Assembly (NCBI GenBank): GCA_019187495.1
Contig: JABAQN010000008.1
Coordinates: forward strand, 1 to 40,822
Direction: 5' to 3'
DNA from: Steroidobacteraceae bacterium
Lineage (GTDB): Bacteria; Pseudomonadota; Gammaproteobacteria; Steroidobacterales; Steroidobacteraceae
DNA: 40,822 nucleotides
Shown here piece by piece: positions 34,007 through 40,822 of this stretch. The stretch's first letter is position 1. The number at the start of each line of letters is the position of its first letter. The notes beneath the pieces were generated by a model that did not search any database, was not told the DNA's origin, and saw only the letters and a program-made list of their open reading frames with translations. The position numbers and the translations under genes were made by a program.

Positions 34007-36871
34007 ATGACCCGATTCGCGCGCTTTTTCTGCCTCGCGGTGCTCGCCGCGAGCGTGGCCCACGCCCAGCTCGGCCCCGCACAGGTCGCGCCGCAGCCCG
34101 CCGGTGCGCCGGCCGAGCCCGTCGTCGGCGTCGAGCCGGCCGACAGCGGCTGGACGAGCACGCTCGAGCGCATCGCGCAGAGCGTGGTCGCGATCGAGGT
34201 CGACCAGACGCGCGCCTTCGACACCGAGTGGAACAGTTCCTCGCAGGCGACGGGGTTCGTCGTCGACGCCGAGCGTGGCCTCGTACTGACGAACCGCCAT
34301 GTCGTGACGCCCGGCCCGGTGATCGCCGAGGCCACTTTCCTCAATCGCGAGGAAGTGCAGCTCTATCCGGTCTACCGCGATCCGGTGCACGACTTCGGCA
34401 TCTATCGCTACGACCCCTCGAAGCTGCGATTCATCAAGCCGCAGGCGCTGCCGCTTTATCCCGAGGGGGCGCAGGTCGGGCGCGAAATCCGCGTCGTCGG
34501 CAACAACGCCGGCGAACAGCTCTCGATCCTCGCCGGCACGCTCGCACGGCTCGACCGGCAGGCGCCCGAGTACGGCGTCGGCAAGTACAACGACTTCAAC
34601 ACCTTCTACCTGCAGGCGGCATCCGGCACGTCGGGCGGTTCGTCGGGCTCGCCGGTGATCGACATCCAGGGGCGCGTGGTCGCGCTGAATGCCGGCGGTT
34701 CGAGCGCCGCGGCGTCGAGCTTCTACCTGCCGCTCGGGCGCGTGAAGCGCGCGCTCGACCTGATTCGCGCCGGCAGGTCCGTGACGCGCGGCACGCTGCA
34801 GACGACGTTCCTCTACACGCCGTTCGACGAACTGCGCCGCCTCGGCCTGCAACCGCAGACGGAAGCCGCCGTGCGCAAGGCGTTCCCCGACTACACCGGC
34901 ATGCTCGTGGTCGCGGAAGTGCAGCCGGGGAGTGCTGCGGCGGCGGTGCTGCAGCCCGGAGACGTGCTGATCCGCGTGAACGGCAAGTTCCTCACGCAGT
35001 TCGAGCCGCTGAACGCGGTGCTCGACGACAGTGTCGGTGCGCCGGTCGAACTCGAACTGCAGCGCGGTGGCGCGGCGATTTCCGCCAAGGTCACGGTCGA
35101 CGACCTGCACTCGATCACGCCGGACGAGTACCTCGAGTTTGGCGAGGCGGTCGTCAACACGCTCTCGTACCAGATGGCGCGCCACATGAATGTCCCGGTG
35201 AGGGGTGCGTTCGTGGCCAACCCCGGCTATGCGCTCGGCGCCGCGGGAATCCCCCGGGGCGCGGTGATCACTTCCGTGAACGGCACGCCGATCGCGGGGG
35301 TCGACGACCTCACGAAGGCCGTATCGAAGCTGGGTGACGGCGATCGAACGACCGTGCGCTACTCGACCATCGACGATCCGAACGGCAGCCAGCTGCGATC
35401 GGTGCGGATGGATCGCCGCTGGTTCCCCGCGCAGCGCTGCAAGCGCAACGACGCGACCGGGACCTGGGATTGCACGGCGCTGCCGGCGCCGCCGCCACCG
35501 AGGGCGCCGGTGGTCAGCAGCACGGTATTCCAGCACGTGGCCGATGCGCGGGTCGCGCGCGTGGTGCCGTCGCTCGTCCAGGTCGCCTTCGACATGCCCT
35601 ATGCCGTCGAGGGAGTCACGGAGCGCAACTACCATGGAACCGGACTCGTGGTCGACGCGGCGCGCGGCCTCGTCGTCGTCGATCGCAACACGGTGCCGGT
35701 CTCGCTCGGCGATGTGCGCGTGACCTTCGCCGGCACGCTCGAAGTGCCGGGGCGCGTCGTGTTCGTCCATCCGCTGCACAACTATTCGATCGTCCAGTAC
35801 GACCCGACGCTCATCGGCACGACGCCGGTGCGCAGCGCAAAGCTCGGCACGAAGCCGCTGCAGCCGGGTGACGACGTGACCGTGGTCGGGCTGTCGCCGG
35901 ACACCGGTCTCAAGACGCGCGCCGCGAGTGTCGCGGATATCGATCCGCTCGCCCTGCCGCTGTCGCGCACGATGCAGTTTCGCGAATCGAACCTCGAGAC
36001 GATCGAACTCGTGAACGGGCCGCAGGATTTCGACGGCGTGCTGCTCGACAAATCGGGCGCGGTCGCCGGAACGTGGTCGAGCTTCGCGTCCGAGAGCGGC
36101 CGCGAAGTGGTGCAGGAGAATCGGGGCGTGCCGATCGACGTCGTCGCCGACATGCTCGAGCGCGTGCACAGCCATCGCCCGATCTACTCGCTCGAAGCGG
36201 AACTCTTTCCGCAACCGCTCGCGGCGGCACGCCGACTCGGTCTCACGGACGAGTGGGTCAGGAAACTCGAGATCGCGAATGTCGGAGCGCGGCGGGTACT
36301 CACCATCACCCGCCTCGTCGGCGGGTCGGACGCCGCGCGCCAGCTGCAACAGGGCGACCTGCTGCTCGCGATCGACGGCAAGGTCGTCACCCACTTTCGT
36401 GACGTGGAGCGGGCAGTCGCGGACAAGGAGTCGGTGAACGTCACGGTCTGGCGCGGCACCGAGGCCCGCGATATCGCGGTCCGGACGGCGGCCTTGTCGG
36501 GGGTCGACCTCGATCGTGTCGTGCTGTGGGCGGGGGCCACGCTGCATGTGCCGCATCGCGCGATGCTCGCCCAGCGCGGGATCCCGCCCGAAGGGGTTTA
36601 TGTCGCCTATTTCGCCTACGGCTCGCCCGCGACCCGCTCGGGGCTCTTCCCCGGCCGGCGCATCGTCGAAGTGGACGGACAGGCGACACCGGATCTCGAC
36701 TCGTTCCTGAAGGCCGTGACGGGGCGCCCCGATCGCTCGGCGGTGCGCCTGAAAACCATCGCGTGGAACAACGCACCGGACGTGATCACGCTGAAGCTCG
36801 ACAAGCATTACTGGCCGGCCTACGAGCTGCGCCGGATCGGCGATCGCTGGGAGCGGTTTTCGCTGGAATAG
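34007..36871 (+). CDS. Secreted tandem HtrA-type protease with inactive second unit
   Basis: The 954-residue protein has a signal peptide (cleavage near AHA-Q, residue 20), so it acts in the periplasm. Residues ~50-260 form an S1C trypsin-like protease with H98 (TNRHVV), D129 (VHDFGIYRYD) and S213 (GSSGSPV). PDZ-like modules follow at about 295-365 and 395-455. A second protease-like unit (about 505-720) keeps the fold but has N561, N592 and D674 at the triad positions, followed by two more PDZ-like parts (about 755-825 and 850-930). This tandem active/inactive layout resembles the yeast Nma111/Ynm3 HtrA protein. It starts one base after the kinase stop with a GGGGAA ribosome-binding site. 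The substrate is unknown. Confidence 0.88.
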   Translation: MTRFARFFCLAVLAASVAHAQLGPAQVAPQPAGAPAEPVVGVEPADSGWTSTLERIAQSVVAIEVDQTRAFDTEWNSSSQATGFVVDAERGLVLTNRHVVTPGPVIAEATFLNREEVQLYPVYRDPVHDFGIYRYDPSKLRFIKPQALPLYPEGAQVGREIRVVGNNAGEQLSILAGTLARLDRQAPEYGVGKYNDFNTFYLQAASGTSGGSSGSPVIDIQGRVVALNAGGSSAAASSFYLPLGRVKRALDLIRAGRSVTRGTLQTTFLYTPFDELRRLGLQPQTEAAVRKAFPDYTGMLVVAEVQPGSAAAAVLQPGDVLIRVNGKFLTQFEPLNAVLDDSVGAPVELELQRGGAAISAKVTVDDLHSITPDEYLEFGEAVVNTLSYQMARHMNVPVRGAFVANPGYALGAAGIPRGAVITSVNGTPIAGVDDLTKAVSKLGDGDRTTVRYSTIDDPNGSQLRSVRMDRRWFPAQRCKRNDATGTWDCTALPAPPPPRAPVVSSTVFQHVADARVARVVPSLVQVAFDMPYAVEGVTERNYHGTGLVVDAARGLVVVDRNTVPVSLGDVRVTFAGTLEVPGRVVFVHPLHNYSIVQYDPTLIGTTPVRSAKLGTKPLQPGDDVTVVGLSPDTGLKTRAASVADIDPLALPLSRTMQFRESNLETIELVNGPQDFDGVLLDKSGAVAGTWSSFASESGREVVQENRGVPIDVVADMLERVHSHRPIYSLEAELFPQPLAAARRLGLTDEWVRKLEIANVGARRVLTITRLVGGSDAARQLQQGDLLLAIDGKVVTHFRDVERAVADKESVNVTVWRGTEARDIAVRTAALSGVDLDRVVLWAGATLHVPHRAMLAQRGIPPEGVYVAYFAYGSPATRSGLFPGRRIVEVDGQATPDLDSFLKAVTGRPDRSAVRLKTIAWNNAPDVITLKLDKHYWPAYELRRIGDRWERFSLE

Positions 36872-36894
36872 GAAGTCTTCGCCGGCACGGAGAT

Positions 36895-36903
36895 TGGTAG
36901 AAT
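36895..36903 (+). promoter_or_regulatory. Extended -10 promoter of the threonylcarbamoyl-AMP synthase gene
   Basis: TGGTAGAAT is an extended -10 (TGn plus TAGAAT). It ends 6 nt before the ATG at 36910. It lies in the 38-nt gap after the protease gene. Confidence 0.5.
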
Positions 36904-36909
36904 GGCAGG

Positions 36910-37914
36910 ATGGTCCGTATCGTCCGCGCCACACAGGCCGAAATCGATGAGGCGGTCACGGCGCTCCGTGACGGCGAGCTCGTGGCGTTCCCCACCGAAA
37001 CGGTCTACGGGCTCGGCGCCAATGCGCAGAACCCGGCGGCGGTGAAGAAGATATTCGAGGCCAAGGGTCGCCCGACGACCCACCCGGTCATCGTCCACCT
37101 CGACAGCCCGAAGTACCTGCACCGCTGGGTGCGCGAAGTGCCGGACGTGGCGCAGGCGCTGGGGGCGCGATTCTGGCCGGGCCCGCTGACGCTGGTCCTG
37201 CCGCGCAACCCGAACGTGCACGACATCGTGACCGGCGGCCAGGATACCGTCGCCGTGCGCGTGCCCGCGCATCCGATGGCGCAGCAACTCCTGACCGCAT
37301 TCGGAGGCGGCATCGCGGCGCCGTCGGCCAATCGCCACGGGCGCATATCGCCGACCCGCGCGGAACACGTGCGCGACGAACTCGGCGACGCGGTACGCGT
37401 CGTGCTCGACGGTGGCGAATCACAGGTCGGGCTCGAATCGACGATCGTCGCCATCGAGCCGTCAGGCGTACGGCTCCTGCGGCCCGGTGCCGTCACCCTC
37501 GCGCAGTTGCGGCAGGTGGTGGGCGACGTGCAGGTCGGCACACCCGGCGCCACGCCGCGCGTCCCGGGCAGCGCGCCGGTGCACTACGCGCCCGCGACCC
37601 CGATGACGATCGTGCCGGCCGATGAAATCGATACGCGCACCGAGGACGCTTCCGAAGGCGGCCGGCGGATCGCGGTACTCGCGCAGCGCCTGCCGCTCAA
37701 GACCTATCCGTCGGTCACGTGGATCAACGCCGGCCGGCGCGCCGACGCCTTCGCGCACGATCTCTACGCCAACCTGCGCACGCTCGACAAGGCGGGGTGC
37801 GAGCAGATCCTCGTGCAGGAAGTACCGGGGGATGAAAAGTGGGATGCGATCCGCGACCGCTTGCTGCGGGCCGCGGCGGCGAATGAGGTCGAGGGCGCCG
37901 GCCTCGCGTCTTGA
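36910..37914 (+). CDS. tsaC: L-threonylcarbamoyladenylate synthase (Sua5 type)
   Basis: This enzyme makes threonylcarbamoyl-AMP from threonine, bicarbonate and ATP for the t6A37 modification of tRNAs. The 334-residue protein is the long Sua5 form. The YrdC-like domain (residues 1-200) shows AFPTETVYGLGANA, KIFEAKGRPTTHPVIVH, RFWPGPLTLVL and AAPSANRHGRISPT. The linker motif RPGAVT...SAPVHYAPATP and a C-terminal Sua5 domain (about 235-330) follow. A -10-like TAGAAT ends 6 nt before the ATG, suggesting a leaderless mRNA. The next gene starts 48 nt downstream. Confidence 0.93.
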   Translation: MVRIVRATQAEIDEAVTALRDGELVAFPTETVYGLGANAQNPAAVKKIFEAKGRPTTHPVIVHLDSPKYLHRWVREVPDVAQALGARFWPGPLTLVLPRNPNVHDIVTGGQDTVAVRVPAHPMAQQLLTAFGGGIAAPSANRHGRISPTRAEHVRDELGDAVRVVLDGGESQVGLESTIVAIEPSGVRLLRPGAVTLAQLRQVVGDVQVGTPGATPRVPGSAPVHYAPATPMTIVPADEIDTRTEDASEGGRRIAVLAQRLPLKTYPSVTWINAGRRADAFAHDLYANLRTLDKAGCEQILVQEVPGDEKWDAIRDRLLRAAAANEVEGAGLAS

Positions 37915-37962
37915 GTGCGCCACTCCAGCGTCATGGTTGAACGGTCAAGGGAGGGATGGACC

Positions 37963-38394
37963 ATGGACGATAAAAAGTACAAGGGGAGCTGCTTCTGCGG
38001 CGCTGTGCAATTCACCGTCACCGGTGAGCCGGCCGCGATGGGCTATTGCCACTGCGAGTCGTGCCGCACATGGTCGGCCGGGCCGGTCAACGCTTTTTCA
38101 TTGTGGAAGCCCGAGGCGCTCGAGGTCACGAAGGGCGCGGACCAGATCGGCATGTGGAACAAGACCGAGGCGAGCTACCGCAAGTGGTGCAAGACCTGCG
38201 GCGGGCATCTCTTCACCGACCACCCGAAGTGGAACCTCGTCGATGTCTATGCCGCGGTGATCCCCGATTTCCCGCACCGGGCCGGCGTCCACGTCCATTA
38301 CCAGGAAACGAAGCTGCGGATGAAGGACGGGTTGCCCAAGTTCAAGGACATTCCGAAGGAAATGGGCGGCTCGGGCGCGACGCTCGCTGAATAG
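37963..38394 (+). CDS. GFA/CENP-V family zinc protein
   Basis: The 143-residue protein is a GFA (glutathione-dependent formaldehyde-activating enzyme/CENP-V) fold protein. It has the zinc-binding cysteines SCFCGAVQF (C at about residues 8 and 10), YCHCESCR (about 29-34) and KTCGGHLF (about 75-82). Family members bind one or two zinc ions; a role in formaldehyde or glutathione chemistry is known for only some and cannot be assigned here. A GAGGG Shine-Dalgarno precedes the ATG at 37963; an open extension upstream lacks similarity. It is the last ordinary chromosomal gene before the integron. Confidence 0.9.
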   Translation: MDDKKYKGSCFCGAVQFTVTGEPAAMGYCHCESCRTWSAGPVNAFSLWKPEALEVTKGADQIGMWNKTEASYRKWCKTCGGHLFTDHPKWNLVDVYAAVIPDFPHRAGVHVHYQETKLRMKDGLPKFKDIPKEMGGSGATLAE

Positions 38395-38429
38395 AATCGA
38401 GCGGGTTGCGTCCACGGCGGGCCTGTACC

Positions 38430-38480
38430 GGCTTCGGCGCAGGTTCCTTCGAAACCGAGATACGCGATGAATCGCGGCAT
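38430..38480 (-). pseudogene. 5' remnant of a VOC/PhnB-like gene
   Basis: On the minus strand an ATG with a nearby purine-rich GGGAG begins MPRFIAYLGFEGTCAEA. This is the typical first 17 residues of PhnB-like VOC (glyoxalase-fold) proteins. The next family segment (the RFY...LGG strand) is missing, and the frame runs into sequence antisense to the GFA gene. I read it as the broken 5' end of a gene cut when this edge of the integron was rearranged. The similarity is short, so chance is possible. Confidence 0.35.
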
Positions 38481-38585
38481 GGAGGTGCTCCCTGGTGCGA
38501 GTGCATCGGGCCAAGGACGCCGGAGGTGGTCGTAGTCCGACATCCGTGCCGCGCGCGAGAGCATGTGCTTTCCCGGCGCCTTTGG

Positions 38586-39554
38586 TCAGTCGAGCGGACT
38601 GCGCACCGCCCGGCCGCCACGGTTCAGGACGTGCGTGTAGATCATCGTCGTCTTCACGTCGCTGTGGCCCAGCAGCTCCTGCACGGTGCGAATGTCGTAG
38701 CCGGATTCCAGCAAGTGGGTCGCGAAGCAGTGCCGAAAGGTGTGGCAGCTCGCGGGCTTGAGCACGCCCGACTTGCGCACGGCGCGTGCGACCGCACTCT
38801 GGATTGAGCTGGGGTGCGCGTGGTGGCGCACGGGCCGGCCGGAGTAGGGATCGCTGCAAATCGACACCGACGGGAACACATACTGCCAGGCCCAGCTTGT
38901 CGGCGCCTGCGGGTACTTGTGTGCCAGGGCGAACGGCACCGACACGCCGGGCCGCGATTGGCGCCGCTCATTGTCGAACCATTCGCGCAGGCGCGCAAAG
39001 TGCCCGAGGAGTGGATCGCGCAGGCTCTGCGGAAGTGTCGTGATGCGGTCCTTGCGGCCCTTGCCGTCGCGCACGACGAGTTCGCAGCGCTCGATGTCGA
39101 CATCCTTCACGCGCAGCGCAAGCCCCTCGTGTAGCCGCAAGCCGCCGCCATAGAGAAGGCTCGCGACGAGCCATGGCGTGCCGCGCAGCTCCGCGAGCAC
39201 CCGCCGCACCTCGTCGCGCGACAGCACGACCGGCAAGTGCCGCGGCTTCGACGCGCGCACGATGTTCTCGAGCCACGGAAGATCGGTGGCCAGTACTTGC
39301 TTGTAGAGGAAGAGAATCGCGGCCAGCGCCTGATTCTGAGTCGAGGCCGCGACGTGCAGACGCATCGCGAGGTCGGTCAGGAAGGATTCGATCGCCGCCG
39401 GTCCAAGTGCTTGCGGAGATTGGCGGCCGTGAAAGTCGACATAACGCCGGATCCAGTGCAAGTAGGCTTTCTCGGTGCGAAGACTCATGTGCCGTGTCCG
39501 CATCAGGTCGCGGGTGGTGGCGAGGAGGCCGCGGGCGGGGGTAGGATTCGGCAC
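38586..39554 (-). CDS. intI: Integron integrase IntI
   Basis: IntI is the tyrosine recombinase that inserts and excises gene cassettes at attI and attC. The 322-residue protein has the catalytic residues R140 (GGLRLHEGL), H271 and R274 (HTFRH), H297 (LGHSD) and nucleophile Y306 (IYTHVL). The extra patch special to integron integrases is present at about residues 209-229 (LAHKYPQAPTSWAWQYVFPS). It starts with GTG at 39554. It is transcribed away from the cassettes, the normal integron layout, and is uninterrupted, so it may be active. Confidence 0.95.
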   Translation of the reverse strand: MPNPTPARGLLATTRDLMRTRHMSLRTEKAYLHWIRRYVDFHGRQSPQALGPAAIESFLTDLAMRLHVAASTQNQALAAILFLYKQVLATDLPWLENIVRASKPRHLPVVLSRDEVRRVLAELRGTPWLVASLLYGGGLRLHEGLALRVKDVDIERCELVVRDGKGRKDRITTLPQSLRDPLLGHFARLREWFDNERRQSRPGVSVPFALAHKYPQAPTSWAWQYVFPSVSICSDPYSGRPVRHHAHPSSIQSAVARAVRKSGVLKPASCHTFRHCFATHLLESGYDIRTVQELLGHSDVKTTMIYTHVLNRGGRAVRSPLD

Positions 39555-39684
39555 GGGGAGTTATATCGCTCGACATGATCTTTTCGTCAATCAAATCAGG
39601 CATCTCGAGGATTCGCCAGCCGATTATCTCGTGTATTTGCTGCGATATATCCCACTATCTTCCCCACCCAATTAGTAGTTAGGC
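39555..39684 (+). other. attI recombination region
   Basis: The 124 nt between the intI start and the first cassette form the presumed attI. It ends in the core site GTTAGGC (39678-39684), with the crossover after G39678. The region is AT-rich compared with the flanking chromosome. The cassette promoter Pc should be here or within intI, but no convincing -35/-10 pair was recognised. Confidence 0.7.
39561..39590 (-). promoter_or_regulatory. Promoter of intI
   Basis: On the minus strand TTGACG (39590-39585) is followed by GATATA or TATAAC, with spacers of 17 or 19 nt, ending 5-7 nt before the GTG start at 39554. No LexA box was found by eye. Confidence 0.45.
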
Positions 39685-39694
39685 GGCAACGGAC

Positions 39695-40033
39695 ATGGCA
39701 TCGCACGTCCTAATCGACGCCTTCCTCCAGCCCACATCGGAGCCCGAGACGCCGCACGAGGTTGCGGGCGACGTCGTGGCATTTCGAGTGAGCGCCGATC
39801 GGTGCGTAGTCCAAGAAGTCTATCGTCGGCCGAACAAGCTGCTCGGCTTTCGATACTTTGCTTGGGTTGCGTGGCGCGACGCGGGGGAGCAGGTTCGTAG
39901 TCATGGGTGGTTCAAAGTGGAACCCGAGCACGCATTAGTTGCGGATAGCACCGCAGTTGCTCAGCAGGCAGCTGCCGAGCACGCGAACTCAAAGGGCTTG
40001 CAGTTGCCGGCGAGTTGGAAAGCCCATGCGTAA
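39695..40033 (+). CDS. Cassette 1 hypothetical protein, 112 residues
   Basis: This gene starts 16 nt after the attI crossover and ends 24 nt before the attC, as expected for a cassette gene. I do not recognise the family. The protein is soluble, with a beta-rich N-terminal half (VVAFRVSADRCVVQEVYRR then FRYFAWVAWRDAGEQV) and an alanine-rich C-terminal helix. Base composition is less GC-rich than the chromosome to the left, consistent with foreign origin. No signal peptide or catalytic motif is visible. Confidence 0.75.
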   Translation: MASHVLIDAFLQPTSEPETPHEVAGDVVAFRVSADRCVVQEVYRRPNKLLGFRYFAWVAWRDAGEQVRSHGWFKVEPEHALVADSTAVAQQAAAEHANSKGLQLPASWKAHA

Positions 40034-40057
40034 GTTCTTTTCTGCGGTGTGCCAGCC

Positions 40058-40183
40058 GCCTAACAAGCAGTTGCAGCGGACGGTGAAACGATATCGCGGC
40101 GACACCGCGTGTGCGTCATTTCATTATGCACACGCGGCGCGCTTCACACGGCAGCGCGCCGCCGCTGAACTGCGGCGTTATAC
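40058..40183 (+). repeat. attC site 1
   Basis: The 126-bp site starts with R'' GCCTAAC (40058-40064) and ends with R' GTTATAC (40177-40183). L'' GCAGTTGCAGCGG pairs with L' CCGCTGAACTGC, leaving one unpaired G, the extrahelical base that fixes strand choice. The inner part forms a further long imperfect stem (CCGCGTGTGC with GCACACGCGG). Confidence 0.92.
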
Positions 40184-40723
40184 GGCATGAACGAGGAAGC
40201 TGATCGGCTCCTCGTAGTCGATCTGCTGCAGAAGAGGATCCCTCCGATCCGCGGCGCCCAATCGTCGCGGTCACGATGAGGAAAGGTCGCGGCGCTTCAA
40301 CGGCGACGCTCAGCGCGTAAGGCCGGCGTGCCATCTCGAGGGGCGATGCGCGAAGCGTCACGTCAATCCCAAGCATAAAGTGCCGGCGCGGGGGTGGTTC
40401 AAAGCGCCGGCCCCGGCTGTCGTAGTGAGCCAGTCCATGCCTCGCCGTGACCCCGGCGGTGACGGTGGCGGCAACGCGCCGCTGCGTCGTCGAATATTGA
40501 AGCGTTCCAGCCTCCTTCGTGGCTTCGTTGCTCGGTAATACAGCGAGAGTTAATCTCTGCGCAAGATAACGGGGTCAGCTTCGGAGTGAGTTGCGGACAT
40601 GCCGTATAACAGCTCGCTCGAGCGGACGGGAGGAGCGTCGTCCATGACGCGATCGGTCAGCGCAATTGGTGTCGATAAAGTGCCAGGCGGGACATCCTGT
40701 CCCGCCGCCGCTCAGCTCGATCG
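40178..40723 (+). mobile_element. Integron cassette 2, without a clear gene
   Basis: The 546-bp cassette runs from the crossover in attC 1 to that in attC 2. On the plus strand only short frames exist: 30 codons at 40188-40280 and 33 codons starting at 40438. On the minus strand a frame stays open from about 40574 down to 40116, but its first usual start is an internal ATG at 40376. A hairpin with an 8-bp stem (40382-40389 with 40404-40411) lies inside. The cassette may be non-coding, carry a promoter, or hold a decayed or antisense gene. Confidence 0.6.
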
Positions 40724-40729
40724 TTAGGC
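40604..40729 (+). repeat. attC site 2
   Basis: The site has the same length, 126 bp, as attC 1. It starts with R'' GTATAAC (40604-40610), which pairs with R' GTTAGGC (40723-40729) at most positions. The L'' region has GCTCGAGCGG against L' CCGCTCAGC, again with one unpaired base (C). The middle contains the stem GGCGGGACA/TGTCCCGCC. Confidence 0.88.
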
Positions 40730-40751
40730 CGCGCTTGGGAGTGTCAGCTGC

Positions 40752-40822
40752 GTGAAGGTCCGCGAGATCATCAAGCTCCTGGAACGGCACGGCTGGCGCC
40801 ATGTTCGAACAACCGGAAGCCA
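40752..40822 (+). CDS. hicA: HicA family toxin, 5' part only (cassette 3)
   Basis: A GTG-initiated frame begins 29 nt after the attC 2 crossover and runs off the window. The 23 visible residues read KVREIIKLLERHGW followed by RHVRTTGS, the characteristic N-terminus of HicA mRNA interferases; the catalytic histidine would follow directly. HicA is normally paired with the antitoxin HicB, which should lie just beyond the window. Toxin-antitoxin cassettes are common in chromosomal integrons, where they stabilise the array. Confidence 0.7.
   Translation, partial: MKVREIIKLLERHGWRHVRTTGS

Noticed and set aside
29697..36934. Very long minus-strand open frames (about 970 and 990 codons) opposite gcvPA/gcvPB and the HtrA gene
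   Set aside because: They are antisense to well-identified genes, and the translations are low-complexity Arg/Asp/His-rich. GC-rich codon use leaves the opposite frame free of stops.
39939..40190. Plus-strand frame of 83 codons ending in attC 1
   Set aside because: Most of it is translated attC (NKQLQRTVKRYRGDTA... type peptide) and it overlaps the cassette 1 gene in another frame; this readthrough is common at integron sites.
40575..40802. Minus-strand frame of 75 codons across attC 2
   Set aside because: It runs through attC 2 and antisense to the hicA start, crossing a cassette boundary, so it is not a cassette gene.
40801..40822. Possible third copy of the palindromic repeat (CGAACAACCGGAAGCC)
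   Set aside because: It resembles the repeat arm over about 16 nt but encodes the conserved VRTTGS of HicA in frame, so the match is probably coincidence; no inverted partner is visible before the window ends.

Overview
The window is a GC-rich chromosomal contig from a gammaproteobacterium. Gene content and order fit the Xanthomonadales/Nevskiales/Steroidobacterales side of the class: maf-rng-tldD, zapA-6S RNA-ygfA, ygfB-pepP-ubiH-ubiI-gcv, rplM-rpsI, and Coq7 rather than UbiF. This placement is inferred from gene order only. The first 13 bases look like an Illumina adapter end, so the true genomic sequence probably starts near base 14.

Layout. 25-4849: one tight plus-strand operon, rlmH-maf-rng-nitrilase-tldD. 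4855-4926: a palindromic repeat. 5019-6731: two small unknown genes and, on the minus strand, an ExeA-like ATPase fused to an FHA domain. 6744-12597: purine biosynthesis (purK, purE, purC) with darP, pmbA (the TldD partner) and a YihY membrane protein. 12677-15857: djlA, rpe and a membrane GAF-GGDEF cyclase. 15896-18438: a CRP/Vfr orthologue with an acidic tail, coq7, rplM-rpsI and tRNA-Gln(CUG). 18542-21252: a DUF4136 lipoprotein, rpiA, a 16-codon Lys/Ala gene with its own promoter and CRP-type site, an EVE protein, a second palindromic repeat and ygfA. 21270-22040: 6S RNA, zapA and a small coiled-coil gene. 22107-26801: ygfB, pepP, ubiH, ubiI and phhB. 26809-32693: ispG divergent from a tandem glycine riboswitch that leads gcvT-gcvH-gcvPA-gcvPB. 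32693-38394: dgkA, a PfkB kinase, a 954-residue double HtrA protease, a Sua5-type tRNA threonylcarbamoylation enzyme and a GFA-family protein. 38430-40822: a chromosomal integron with a VOC gene remnant at its edge, intI on the minus strand, attI, two complete cassettes with 126-bp attC sites, and the start of a hicA toxin cassette cut by the window end.

How the genes connect. TldD and PmbA (TldE) form one heterodimeric protease. UbiH, UbiI and Coq7 together supply the three ring hydroxylations of ubiquinone. The gcv operon makes 5,10-methylene-THF from glycine, and YgfA clears 5-formyl-THF, an inhibitor of folate enzymes. PurE/K/C lie in one region. CRP and the CRP-type site at 20090-20107 may be a regulator and target pair.

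The most unusual signals are these. Many genes have a -10-like hexamer ending only about 5-10 nt before the start codon and no Shine-Dalgarno, which suggests widespread leaderless transcription. darP and pmbA diverge from one symmetric -10 element. A perfect 78-bp palindrome encodes the end of YgfA. The HtrA protein carries a second, catalytically dead protease unit.
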